Shown: positions 1-7,329 of the stretch, piece after piece
How the letters are laid out: each line of letters opens with the position of its first letter
Position numbering within the stretch: the first letter of the stretch is position 1
Source of the DNA: Granulicella arctica
Lineage (GTDB): Bacteria; Acidobacteriota; Terriglobia; Terriglobales; Acidobacteriaceae
DNA: 64,000 bases
Reading direction: 5' to 3'
NCBI RefSeq assembly: GCF_013410065.1
Contig: NZ_JACCCW010000001.1
Coordinates: 1,855,187-1,919,186, forward strand
The notes under the pieces: generated by a model
The model's input: only the letters and a program-made list of their open reading frames with translations
Databases searched by the model: none
Told to the model about the DNA's origin: nothing
Made by a program: the position numbers and the translations under genes

Positions 1-871
1 CCTTCAGCATCAATCCCAGCCCGCCCTTGCCTGCGTTCGCATCCGTCAGGATCGTATTCGCATTCACCAGCGTCGCATTCAGGTTGTTGTACAGCGTCTC
101 GTCCTTCAGCAGTTTGCCCGCCGTGCCCTTGCCTGCATCGAGCTGCGTCGTAATGTCATCCAGCTTCCCCGCCGCAGCATTCAGACGGTTGTACATCGTA
201 TCGTCCGTCATCAACTTGCCGATCGAGCCACGTCCATTATTCAAATTCTTCTCAAGCGTCAGCAGCTCATCCACCGTTGCATTCGCCTTGTTGTACAGGT
301 CAGGATTGTTGATCAACTGCCCCACCGACCCCTTGCCCGCCTGTAAGTTATCGACGACCGTGTTCATCTTCGCCAGAATCACATTCAACTGCTCGATCGT
401 CCCCTGGCTCGCCTTCACGACATCTGTAATGCTCGGCGTCTCCAGCGTCTTCAGCTCGTCGCCGTCCTGCATCGGAAGCCCAGTCGCCACCTGGCTATTG
501 ATATCCACCACCGTATCGCCCAGCACCCCAACCGTCGTCAACGAGGCCTTCGAGTCTTCTTTCACATCCGCCGCGTATTTCTTATCGATCTTCATCACCA
601 CACGTACCGGCGTCAGCTTGCGCGCCGGGTTTGCGACCACCGTCACCGCCTTCACATTGCCGATCGTCACCCCTTGCAGGTTGACCGGAGCGCCCTCTTT
701 AATCCCCGCCGCATTCTCGAAGTACGTCACGACCGTCAGCTTCTTCGAAAACACGCCCAGCCCCGACGAACTCGTCATCAGGAACAGCAGCGTCACCAGC
801 ACCACCGACGCAGCCATCACAATCACGCCGACCTTCAACTGCGACCACCGGACTTCCTGCTGGCTAGGCAT
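1..871 (-). CDS. MCE/MlaD-family lipid-transport protein (C-terminus off the left edge)
   Basis: Substrate-binding subunit of an MCE (Mla-type) lipid ABC transporter, anchored in the inner membrane with its MCE ring in the periplasm. The visible 290 residues show a short basic N-terminus, one membrane helix (about 13-33), and an MCE domain (about 43-120, including VNLQGVTIGNVKAV and GVLGDTVVDI). From about residue 166 a helical tail carries four copies, about 34 residues apart, of a GKGSxGxLxxDxxLY motif, as in long-tailed MlaD relatives. The ATG at 871 follows AAGGAG at ideal spacing. The 3' end lies beyond base 1, so length and C-terminus are unknown. The permease and ATPase partners are not visible to the right and may lie to the left of the window, which I cannot see. 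The family call is confident; the exact lipid is not inferable. Confidence 0.9.
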   Translation of the reverse strand, partial: MPSQQEVRWSQLKVGVIVMAASVVLVTLLFLMTSSSGLGVFSKKLTVVTYFENAAGIKEGAPVNLQGVTIGNVKAVTVVANPARKLTPVRVVMKIDKKYAADVKEDSKASLTTVGVLGDTVVDINSQVATGLPMQDGDELKTLETPSITDVVKASQGTIEQLNVILAKMNTVVDNLQAGKGSVGQLINNPDLYNKANATVDELLTLEKNLNNGRGSIGKLMTDDTMYNRLNAAAGKLDDITTQLDAGKGTAGKLLKDETLYNNLNATLVNANTILTDANAGKGGLGLMLK

Positions 872-1107
872 CGATTCTCCTTGCTCTTTCCGTCGTGCTC
901 AACACACCAAGCCGAACCGATCCGGAGCATCCCCTGCAATCTCGTTCGCACCAGACCTTCACCGACTGAGTGCGGTATCTCTGAGAATACCGTACCCCTA
1001 CGTGGAACCCCTGCGCCCGATGCTATGTGTCAATGGATGCCAAAACCGCACTCCGGGTTTCAAAACCGTGCCTAAGTCGAACATCCTCAATACTTGCTAA
1101 ATCTGCT
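872..1107. other. Intergenic region between the MCE gene and acpS
   Basis: About 236 bases without a credible ORF. It contains a small hairpin near 972-991 (CGGTAT ... ATACCG around an 8-nt loop) that lacks a following T-run in either direction. Both flanking genes are on the minus strand, so the region must hold the end of the acpS transcript and a start signal for the MCE gene. No clear promoter was recognised. Confidence 0.4.
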
Positions 1108-1488
1108 TCAATCCTCAAGCACCACCACCGCCATCGCCATATCCCGGCTGTGCGTCAGGCTCAGCGAGATCCGCGTCACGCCCATCGTCCGAGCCCGCTC
1201 CGCCGCCCGCCCATGAAACTCCAGCTCCGGCCGCTCCCCTTGCCTTCGCAGTACCTCAATCTCCTTCCACGCGATGCCCCGGCTGATCCCCGTCCCCAGC
1301 GCCTTCGCGCCCGCCTCCTTCGCCGCAAACCGCGCCGCAAAGCTCTCCGCCGCAGTCCGCTTCTTCTGCTGGCAGTATGCGATCTCCCCCTCTGTAAACA
1401 CACGCCGCAGAAACTGCTCGCCATACCGCTCGATGCTGGCCTCTACCCGAGCAATCTCCATCAGGTCCGTCCCCAGGCCAACCACCAT
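1108..1488 (-). CDS. acpS: Holo-[acyl-carrier-protein] synthase
   Basis: Transfers the 4'-phosphopantetheine group of coenzyme A to the conserved serine of acyl carrier protein, activating it for fatty-acid synthesis. The 126-residue product has the usual AcpS length. It shows both metal/CoA signatures: GTDLMEI near the N-terminus with Asp8, and FAAKEAGAKALG with Glu58. The C-terminal LSLTHSRDMAMAVVV strand is also typical. The ATG at 1488 has GGGAGA about six bases upstream. It is monocistronic by spacing. Confidence 0.96.
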   Translation of the reverse strand: MVVGLGTDLMEIARVEASIERYGEQFLRRVFTEGEIAYCQQKKRTAAESFAARFAAKEAGAKALGTGISRGIAWKEIEVLRRQGERPELEFHGRAAERARTMGVTRISLSLTHSRDMAMAVVVLED

Positions 1489-1648
1489 ATCGCGTCTCCC
1501 GTCCTTCTATACCTATCATTCCACGACTGCTTGTTACACACATCCGTCACGTGACTCCCGTTCACCTCAACCCATCACGCCCCGCGCCCACCCCTCCGAT
1601 GAAGCCTCTAACGGCAGCCTCTTCCACGCCGCAGGAACAACACCGACC

Positions 1649-2008
1649 ATGCAATCGCTCGACATCCACAGCTTCAGCTACAGCGACCGCTCCCATACCC
1701 TGCTCTCCCTTACCGATTCGCTCACCGACTCCGGCGCCTGGATCACCGACCGCAGCACCATCTCCCCCTCCCTCACCGAGCTCCGCTTCGAGATCCAGCT
1801 CCACTGCGTCCTCAACCTCTACACCGCCCTCATCACCACCGGCCTCGAGCTCACCCGCGCCGCCCACCACACCATGACCGAGCTCTGGACCTGCTTCAAT
1901 AACCTCGACACCCGCTTCAGCGACGTCATCGTCGTCCGCCTCGAAATCAACTTCCTCGAAGATGTCACCCTCCACTCCCTCCTCAGCAGCGCTCGTGCCC
2001 TCGCCTGA
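1649..2008 (+). CDS. Conserved hypothetical protein, 119 aa
   Basis: I do not recognise a family. The frame remains open far upstream of 1649, but the first part overlaps acpS in antisense and has low-complexity content; the ATG at 1649 (MQSLDIHSFSYSDRSH) begins a well-mixed sequence. The product has a hydrophobic helix-like centre (LHCVLNLYTALITTGLEL) and an acidic/hydrophobic end (DVIVVRLEINFLEDVTL). It is not obviously secreted. There is no convincing Shine-Dalgarno sequence before 1649. It ends about 20 bases before the Dabb gene on the same strand. Existence is likely from its unbiased amino-acid composition; function unknown. Confidence 0.6.
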   Translation: MQSLDIHSFSYSDRSHTLLSLTDSLTDSGAWITDRSTISPSLTELRFEIQLHCVLNLYTALITTGLELTRAAHHTMTELWTCFNNLDTRFSDVIVVRLEINFLEDVTLHSLLSSARALA

Positions 2009-2015
2009 GCCGAAC

Positions 2016-2021
2016 TACACT
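2016..2021 (+). promoter_or_regulatory. -10-like hexamer six bases before the Dabb start
   Basis: TACACT followed by six bases and the ATG at 2028, with no Shine-Dalgarno sequence. One of several sites in this window with the arrangement expected for a leaderless transcript. No convincing -35 was seen. Confidence 0.35.
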
Positions 2022-2027
2022 ATCAGC

Positions 2028-2315
2028 ATGATCGTCCACACATTCGCCTTTCGCTGGAAGCCAGAAGCCACCCAGGACCAAAAAGATCGCGCCCTCACCG
2101 AGATCCGCGCCCTGCAAGGCCAGATCCCCGGCCTCCTCGAAACCATGGCCGGCGTCAACATCTCCCCCCGCTCCCAGGGCTACGAGCTGGGCGGAGTCAT
2201 GAAGTTCGCCGACAAAGCCGCCCTCGACGCCTACAGCGACCACCCCGTCCACCAGAAACTCCTCTCCTGGCTCATGCCGCTCATCAACCCCATAGAGGTC
2301 GACTTCGAAGCCTAG
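2028..2315 (+). CDS. Dabb-family (stress-responsive A/B barrel) protein
   Basis: Small dimeric alpha+beta barrel protein of the Dabb family; members range from plant stress proteins to small bacterial enzymes, so the biochemical role is open. The 95-residue product matches the single-domain length. It has the expected opening MIVHTFAFRWKPEAT, a middle helix with LQGQIPGLL, a central strand region YELGGVMKFADKAALDAY, and the terminal YSDHPVHQKLL stretch. In-frame codons further upstream would overlap the preceding gene; the ATG at 2028 begins directly at the family's first strand and lies six bases after a TACACT box. Confidence 0.85.
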   Translation: MIVHTFAFRWKPEATQDQKDRALTEIRALQGQIPGLLETMAGVNISPRSQGYELGGVMKFADKAALDAYSDHPVHQKLLSWLMPLINPIEVDFEA

Positions 2316-2346
2316 CTCCACAGATAACCAGGCCCCGCCACCAAAC

Positions 2347-2480
2347 TGTCATCCTGAGCGAAGTGCGCAGCACGGAGTCGAAGGACCTGCGGTTGTTTTT
2401 GCCGTTGCTTGTTCTTCAATCCCACCACAAAACCTGTCATCCTGATCGAAGCCGAAGGACCTGCATTTGCCTTTGTTCTT
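2347..2480 (+). repeat. Two tandem copies of the CATCCTGAGCGAAG repeat
   Basis: Copy 1 (2347-2416) is the long form with an internal GTGC-GCA-GCAC hairpin and the T-rich tail ending GCTTGTTCTT. Copy 2 (2435-2480) is the short form lacking the hairpin. They fill most of the gap between the Dabb gene and the next, convergent, gene. Confidence 0.9.
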
Positions 2481-2500
2481 GTGCCCCGATCTCAAAACCT

Positions 2501-3091
2501 CTACCTCCCCAAAGCCAACCCCACCCTCCGATGCCCAAAGCTCTCCGCATCCCCAATCACCAACCGATGCCGCGACCACCATCCATGCGCCAGCACCAGC
2601 TCCAACCCCGTAGCATCCGTCGCAACCTGAAACACCGGCTCACTCACAACCGTCCCTCCTGCCAGCACCCGCCCCGCCAGCGGATTCCCCGAAACCGCCG
2701 CCGCCTCTCCCCAAACCCGCCCCTGAACATCCCGCAGCGTCGCCGTCACATCCTCCCGAGCCTCACTCTTTCCCTTATTCGCCACCTCCACCGTCACCCG
2801 TACCAGCCGCACATGGTTCCGCAGCGGAAACCCCGGAACCTCATCCACGCCCGTCACCGTAAAGCACATCGCATCAAAGCAAACCGGCTGCCCCAGCGCC
2901 ACCCTCCGCTCCGGCTGCCGATACGAAACCACCAGCAGAATCCCCAGGTAAACCACCCAAACCCCCACCAGCGACCCCACCCCCCGCCACAGCTTCTGCC
3001 GCTCCCGCCGCACCAGCGAAATCGTCAGCCCGAGCAGCCCAATCACCGTCCAAAGCTCCAGCCCTAACCCCAGATACTCCAACCCGCTCAT
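2501..3091 (-). CDS. Membrane-anchored protein with a periplasmic beta domain, 196 aa
   Basis: Function unknown. Two hydrophobic helices occupy the N-terminal third (about 4-25 and 38-56), separated by a basic loop (RRERQKLWR). The remainder looks like an immunoglobulin-like beta domain: VRLVRVTVEVANKGKSEA resembles the extracellular DUF4352-type fold, in which unstructured or partner-binding domains are displayed outside the membrane. GAGG lies seven bases before the second ATG (3091), so I start there rather than at 3097, where spacing would be too short. The gene ends beside the repeat pair at 2347-2480. Confidence 0.75.
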   Translation of the reverse strand: MSGLEYLGLGLELWTVIGLLGLTISLVRRERQKLWRGVGSLVGVWVVYLGILLVVSYRQPERRVALGQPVCFDAMCFTVTGVDEVPGFPLRNHVRLVRVTVEVANKGKSEAREDVTATLRDVQGRVWGEAAAVSGNPLAGRVLAGGTVVSEPVFQVATDATGLELVLAHGWWSRHRLVIGDAESFGHRRVGLALGR

Positions 3092-3166
3092 GCCCATTCC
3101 TCGTAATCAGATAAACTTACACCAGACTATGCCAGTACCCTCCACCCAAGGTCACCGACGCCAAAT

Positions 3167-3907
<741 letters not shown>

Positions 3908-3966
3908 CGCCAACTTCTCCAAGCCCGCCACCAAAAAACGGGCACCTAAAACCGGATACCAAAAAA

Positions 3967-4150
3967 CGGGTGCCCCATCCTTTGCAGCTTCATCGCAAAG
4001 GGTGGGTATGTACGCAGTCGAAGAACCTGCTGTTGCTCTTGTCTCTGCTGTTGCTTGTTCTTTCCCTGACCCACCACCCAAAACTGTCATCCTGAGCGAA
4101 GGGCAAAGCCCGCAGTGACCTGCGGTTGTTTTTTGCCGTTGCTTGTTCTT
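3967..4150 (+). repeat. Composite of two repeat families
   Basis: Begins with the GGGTGCCCCATCC hairpin repeat (3969-4006), which runs straight into a partial CATCCTGAGCG-family copy starting inside the element (TACGCAGTCGAAGAACCTGC, 4011-4062). A complete long copy follows (4085-4150) with a GGGC-AAA-GCCC hairpin. The join suggests one repeat inserted into, or recombined with, another. Confidence 0.85.
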
Positions 4151-4166
4151 CAAGAAACGAAAGCCC

Positions 4167-4655
4167 CTACCGCCCCAAAGCAAAATCCACCCGAGCCGTA
4201 GTATCCATCGCCACCGCCCGCCCATTCAGCAGATACGGCCGATACTGCCAGCTCTGCACCGAAGCCGTAGCGATCGGCACAAACACCGCATCCGAAGCCT
4301 CAATCGCCGTCAGCCCCTCAACTACTCCATCCCGTCCCACAATTACGCGAAACACCACGTGGCCTGAAGAAAGATGTTTCGCCCGAGCCCCAGCCGGAAA
4401 CCCCGTCCGCACCGGACGCCGCTCCAACATCGCGCTCGCTACACTCGGGGCCACCTGCACCGACCGCTCCGTCGTCGCCACCATCTCCGCCGACGGCATC
4501 TCCCGCACATCCAGCCCCGCCCGCGTCGTATCGATCATGATCGGCGGCAGCCCAATCAGCGGCGACACGATATTCGCCGGCGGCTGAGGCGGCTTTGCGC
4601 ATCCAGTACTCAGTCCAAGCGCCGCCAGCAGCGCGATAATCGCAACTCTCCCCAT
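4167..4655 (-). CDS. TonB C-terminal-domain lipoprotein
   Basis: Probable periplasmic lipoprotein of 162 residues. MGRVAIIALLAALGLSTGC is a lipoprotein signal with lipobox LSTGC. The C-terminal half resembles the TonB C-terminal domain: VVFRVIVGRDGVVEGLTAIE, then a SVQSWQYRPYLLNGRAVAM motif that matches the W-x-Y-x-P-x-x-x-G-x-P/A region of TonB_C. It lacks the long proline linker and N-terminal helix of a true energy transducer, so it is a TonB-like lipoprotein rather than TonB itself. ATG 4673 is possible (GAGAG just upstream), but I prefer 4655, because TACGAT lies exactly six bases before it. Confidence 0.78.
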   Translation of the reverse strand: MGRVAIIALLAALGLSTGCAKPPQPPANIVSPLIGLPPIMIDTTRAGLDVREMPSAEMVATTERSVQVAPSVASAMLERRPVRTGFPAGARAKHLSSGHVVFRVIVGRDGVVEGLTAIEASDAVFVPIATASVQSWQYRPYLLNGRAVAMDTTARVDFALGR

Positions 4656-4661
4656 ACTAGA

Positions 4662-4667
4662 ATCGTA
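4662..4667 (-). promoter_or_regulatory. -10-like hexamer six bases before the TonB-like lipoprotein start
   Basis: TACGAT followed by TCTAGT and the ATG at 4655 on the minus strand. Supports the short start and a leaderless transcript. Confidence 0.3.
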
Positions 4668-4728
4668 TCGCATCCACTCTCTAGGACTGTATTCGGAAGG
4701 GCACAGTATCAATCGTGCCGCACATTCA

Positions 4729-5640
4729 TCACCACAACACACCCCGAATAGGCTTCTCCGCCGCAGGCAGCTCCGTCTCCCCCAGCATCTGTCGCAGATT
4801 CACCTCAATCGTCGTCGTAATCGCCGTCAGCGGCACGTCGAACTCCGTGTTATCGAACGGATCTTCCAGATCCCGCCCAATCTTGTCCAGCGCCAGAAAA
4901 ATAAACGCCACCAGCGTCGATCCCAGCGTCGTAAACCACCCCAGGTTCGCCACCATCCCCAACGGCAGCATGATGCAGTAGATCTTCACAAACAGTTGCG
5001 GAAAATAATCGTACTGCTTCGGCATCGGCGTGTTCTTGATCCGCTCCGCCCCACCCTGCGCGTCACCCAGATCGTTCAGGCTATGGTCCATCGCCTGCCA
5101 TTGCAGCGGATGGATCCACTCCCGCGCCTCGCCCTCGTGAATCAGCGCTCCGATCCGCCGCTGCAACTCCAGCGGAACATTCTTCTGCTCCTGCAAACCC
5201 TCCAGATCCTCCGCGCTCAGCAGCCGCGTCAGCTCGCTGCACACATCCAGCCCGCGCAGATGCTGACGCAGCGCCTGCACATACGCAATCTGGTGATAGA
5301 TAATCCGCCGCTGCAGCTCCTGTAGCGCCGCCGCATCCTCTGCCTTCGCCCGCATCCCCGTCAGCACCTGACGCCCCAGGCTGCGCGAGTTGTTCACAAT
5401 CGCGCCCCACAGCGTCCGCGCCTCCCACCACCGCGCATACGAGGAGTTATTCCGAAACCCCAGAATGATCCCAATCGCCGACCCATACAGCGCCAGCGGT
5501 ACATGCGGCAGCGCCACCCACTGCCAGTGCAGCACCTTGTACGCGACCACAATCGCCACATCGTAGACCGCCATCGTCATCAGCGGCCAGCCTATATATG
5601 CAACCATCCGCCGTATCTGCGGCGACCGCGGAACGATCAC
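4729..5640 (-). CDS. Bestrophin-like (UPF0187) anion channel
   Basis: Membrane protein of the bestrophin/UPF0187 family, which form pentameric anion (in eukaryotes chloride and bicarbonate) channels; some bacterial homologues conduct cations. The 303 residues show the family signatures near the N-terminus: VPLALYGSAIGIILGFRNNS and YARWWEARTLWGAIVNNSR. Hydrophobic helices follow at about 15-35, 45-65, 225-245 and 250-265. The C-terminus contains DPFDNTEFDVPLTAITTTIE, the conserved D-P-F region. Translation starts at a GTG that overlaps the stop codon of the carbonic anhydrase gene (GTGA), indicating translational coupling. The pairing suggests bicarbonate or chloride passage linked to carbonic anhydrase; this is inference. 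Confidence 0.9.
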   Translation of the reverse strand: MIVPRSPQIRRMVAYIGWPLMTMAVYDVAIVVAYKVLHWQWVALPHVPLALYGSAIGIILGFRNNSSYARWWEARTLWGAIVNNSRSLGRQVLTGMRAKAEDAAALQELQRRIIYHQIAYVQALRQHLRGLDVCSELTRLLSAEDLEGLQEQKNVPLELQRRIGALIHEGEAREWIHPLQWQAMDHSLNDLGDAQGGAERIKNTPMPKQYDYFPQLFVKIYCIMLPLGMVANLGWFTTLGSTLVAFIFLALDKIGRDLEDPFDNTEFDVPLTAITTTIEVNLRQMLGETELPAAEKPIRGVLW

Positions 5641-6287
5641 TGAGCGATCGCCTCGGCTTCCACCTCATGAAACGCCCGGTTCCCATCCTCCGAGATCCGG
5701 ATGTCTCCCGTGCCGATGTCGTACACCCACCCCGAGATCGTCAGCTCATTCCGCGCCATCGCTCCCGCAACAGAAGGATGAGTCTGTAGATGTTGTAACT
5801 GCAATAGAACATTCTGCTCCGTCAGCCGCCGCAAAAAATCACTCGGCTGCTCATCCTTCGCCGCCAGCGTTCCACTCAACGCCGCCGCCGCATTCGTCAG
5901 CCACGACTTCACCGTCGGCATCGCCGTCACCGCCTCCGGATGCATCAGCGCCTTCATCGCGCCGCAATCCGAGTGCCCGCACACCACCACGTGCTGCACC
6001 TTCAGCGCCGTCACCGCATACTCGATCACCGCGCTCACACCACCCAGCATCTCCCCATACGCCGGAACCATGTTGCCGATGTTCCGTGTAATAAACAACT
6101 CGCCCGGCCCGCTCTGCGTGACGGACTCGATATCGATCCGCGAATCCGCACACGTAATCATCAGCGTCTTCGGCTGCTGCGGAGCCAGCACCGCCTTCTT
6201 GTACGTCTCTTCCAGGCTCGGATACACATTCGTCTGGAATCGCAGAATCCCGGCCTTCAGCTCATTCAACACTGGATCGATCGCCAT
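5637..6287 (-). CDS. Beta-class carbonic anhydrase
   Basis: Zinc enzyme that interconverts CO2 and bicarbonate. The 216-residue product has the beta-class zinc ligands in canonical order: Cys46-x-Asp48-x-Arg50 (TCADSRID), then His105-x-x-Cys108 in VVCGHSDCGA. The FITRNIGNMVP and GGVSAVIEYAVTAL segments are equally typical. No signal peptide, so it is cytoplasmic. It is the first gene of a two-gene operon with the bestrophin-like channel, whose GTG start overlaps its TGA stop by four bases. The redoxin gene lies immediately upstream on the same strand (24-base gap), so all three may be co-transcribed. Confidence 0.96.
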   Translation of the reverse strand: MAIDPVLNELKAGILRFQTNVYPSLEETYKKAVLAPQQPKTLMITCADSRIDIESVTQSGPGELFITRNIGNMVPAYGEMLGGVSAVIEYAVTALKVQHVVVCGHSDCGAMKALMHPEAVTAMPTVKSWLTNAAAALSGTLAAKDEQPSDFLRRLTEQNVLLQLQHLQTHPSVAGAMARNELTISGWVYDIGTGDIRISEDGNRAFHEVEAEAIAQ

Positions 6288-6310
6288 CTCGTCTTATCCC
6301 TTCGCGCGCT

Positions 6311-6913
6311 CTACTCGCGCCACTTGATGTTGCATCCCAGACTCGTCCGCTGGTTCGTATCCGGCCGCACTCCGCCGATCACCGCGTCCATTGCTGCTCT
6401 CAAATCCTTGCCTGTCACCGGAACATCGTTACCCGAGTCTCCGCGCCGAGGCCGGCTCTCATCCAACTGCCCCCGGTACACCAGTTTCGACTCTCCATCG
6501 AACAAAAAGAAATCAGGCGTGCACGCAGCGTCATACTCCCGCGCCACCTCCTGCATCTCATCGAACAGATACGGAAACGTGAACCCCAGCCGCTCCGCCT
6601 GTTTCTTCATCTCCTCCGGCCCATCCTGCGGATACGCCACCACGTCATTCGACGAGATCGCCACCACCCCGATCTTCCCCGCATAGTCCCGCCCAATCCG
6701 CGCCAGCTCTTCCTCCACATGCTTTACATAAGGACAGTGGACGCAGATAAACATCACCAGCAACCCAGGTCTTTCCGGCTTCGATGCATCGTCGCCCCAC
6801 GCCGTTGCCACCACATCGTCGCGTCCCACCGCCCGCCCGCTCACCACATCCATCAGCTCAAACGCCGGAGCCACCGTCCCCAGCTCCACCATCACCGACT
6901 GCGTCTTCGACAT
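6311..6913 (-). CDS. Thioredoxin-fold redoxin (AhpC/ResA-like)
   Basis: Cytoplasmic thioredoxin-family protein of 200 residues, likely a thiol peroxidase or reductase. The first strand region is LGTVAPAFELMDVVSG; the active-site motif is CVHCPYVKHVEEEL with Cys57 and Cys60, where CPY replaces the classical CGPC spacing. The cis-proline loop is AACTPDFFLFD. An extra Cys lies in the C-terminal SLGCNIKW, a hallmark of this particular subfamily, often annotated thioredoxin family protein. GGAGG stands five bases before the ATG at 6913, which decides against the in-frame ATG at 6925. It is probably the first gene of the run with the carbonic anhydrase and bestrophin genes. Confidence 0.88.
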   Translation of the reverse strand: MSKTQSVMVELGTVAPAFELMDVVSGRAVGRDDVVATAWGDDASKPERPGLLVMFICVHCPYVKHVEEELARIGRDYAGKIGVVAISSNDVVAYPQDGPEEMKKQAERLGFTFPYLFDEMQEVAREYDAACTPDFFLFDGESKLVYRGQLDESRPRRGDSGNDVPVTGKDLRAAMDAVIGGVRPDTNQRTSLGCNIKWRE

Positions 6914-7329
6914 AGCATCCTCCAAACCCCCTTCATCATACTTCGCCCCCTCGCCAGCCCCACCCTTCTACCAACCACCGAACGGTCATCCCGAGCGAAG
7001 TGCGCAGCACGCAGTCGAAGGACCTGCGGTTGTTTTTGCTTGTTTTTAGCCGTCATCCTGAGCGAAGCGAAGGACCCCTGTATTTGTATTTGCCGTTGCC
7101 TGTTCTTATCCCGCCTCCAAAAAACTCTGTCATCCTGAGCGCAGCCGAAGGACCTGCATTAGCTCTTGCTTGTTCTTTTCCCCACCCCTCCACCAAACGA
7201 TCTCCCAACTCGCAGCGCCAACACCATTCACCCACCCACAAGCCGAAATAACCCCCAATCCTCCACCCCGTGCAGTAAAGTAGCTTCGTAGCCCGAAAAG
7301 GCCACGTCCCCCAAGTTTCCAGGAGTGTT
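6914..7329. repeat. 416-base gap occupied by three CATCCTGAGCG repeats in tandem
   Basis: Copies lie at about 6985-7048 (long form, GTGC-GCA-GCAC hairpin), 7052-7107 (short) and 7128-7177 (short), all in the same orientation. The first ends in TTTTTAGC, similar to the TTTTTAGACAG border seen at other copies. The remaining bases to 7329 hold the upstream region of the S53 peptidase gene; no promoter was recognised with confidence. Confidence 0.9.

Noticed and set aside
27-1100. Long plus-strand frame opposite the MCE gene
   Set aside because: Antisense shadow: repetitive Ser/Pro/Leu-rich translation, while the minus strand gives a clear MCE domain and a good ribosome-binding site.
2363-3067. 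Plus-strand frame over the repeat pair and membrane-protein gene
   Set aside because: Arg/His/Pro/Asn-rich, begins in a repeat and is antisense to a gene with plausible helices.
4011-4062. Partial repeat as a separate gene or terminator
   Set aside because: It matches the inside of the CATCCTGAGCG element and has no stem of its own.
6985-7177. Tandem repeats as a CRISPR array
   Set aside because: Units are not identical, spacing is irregular and no cas genes are near; they are three dispersed repeats in tandem.
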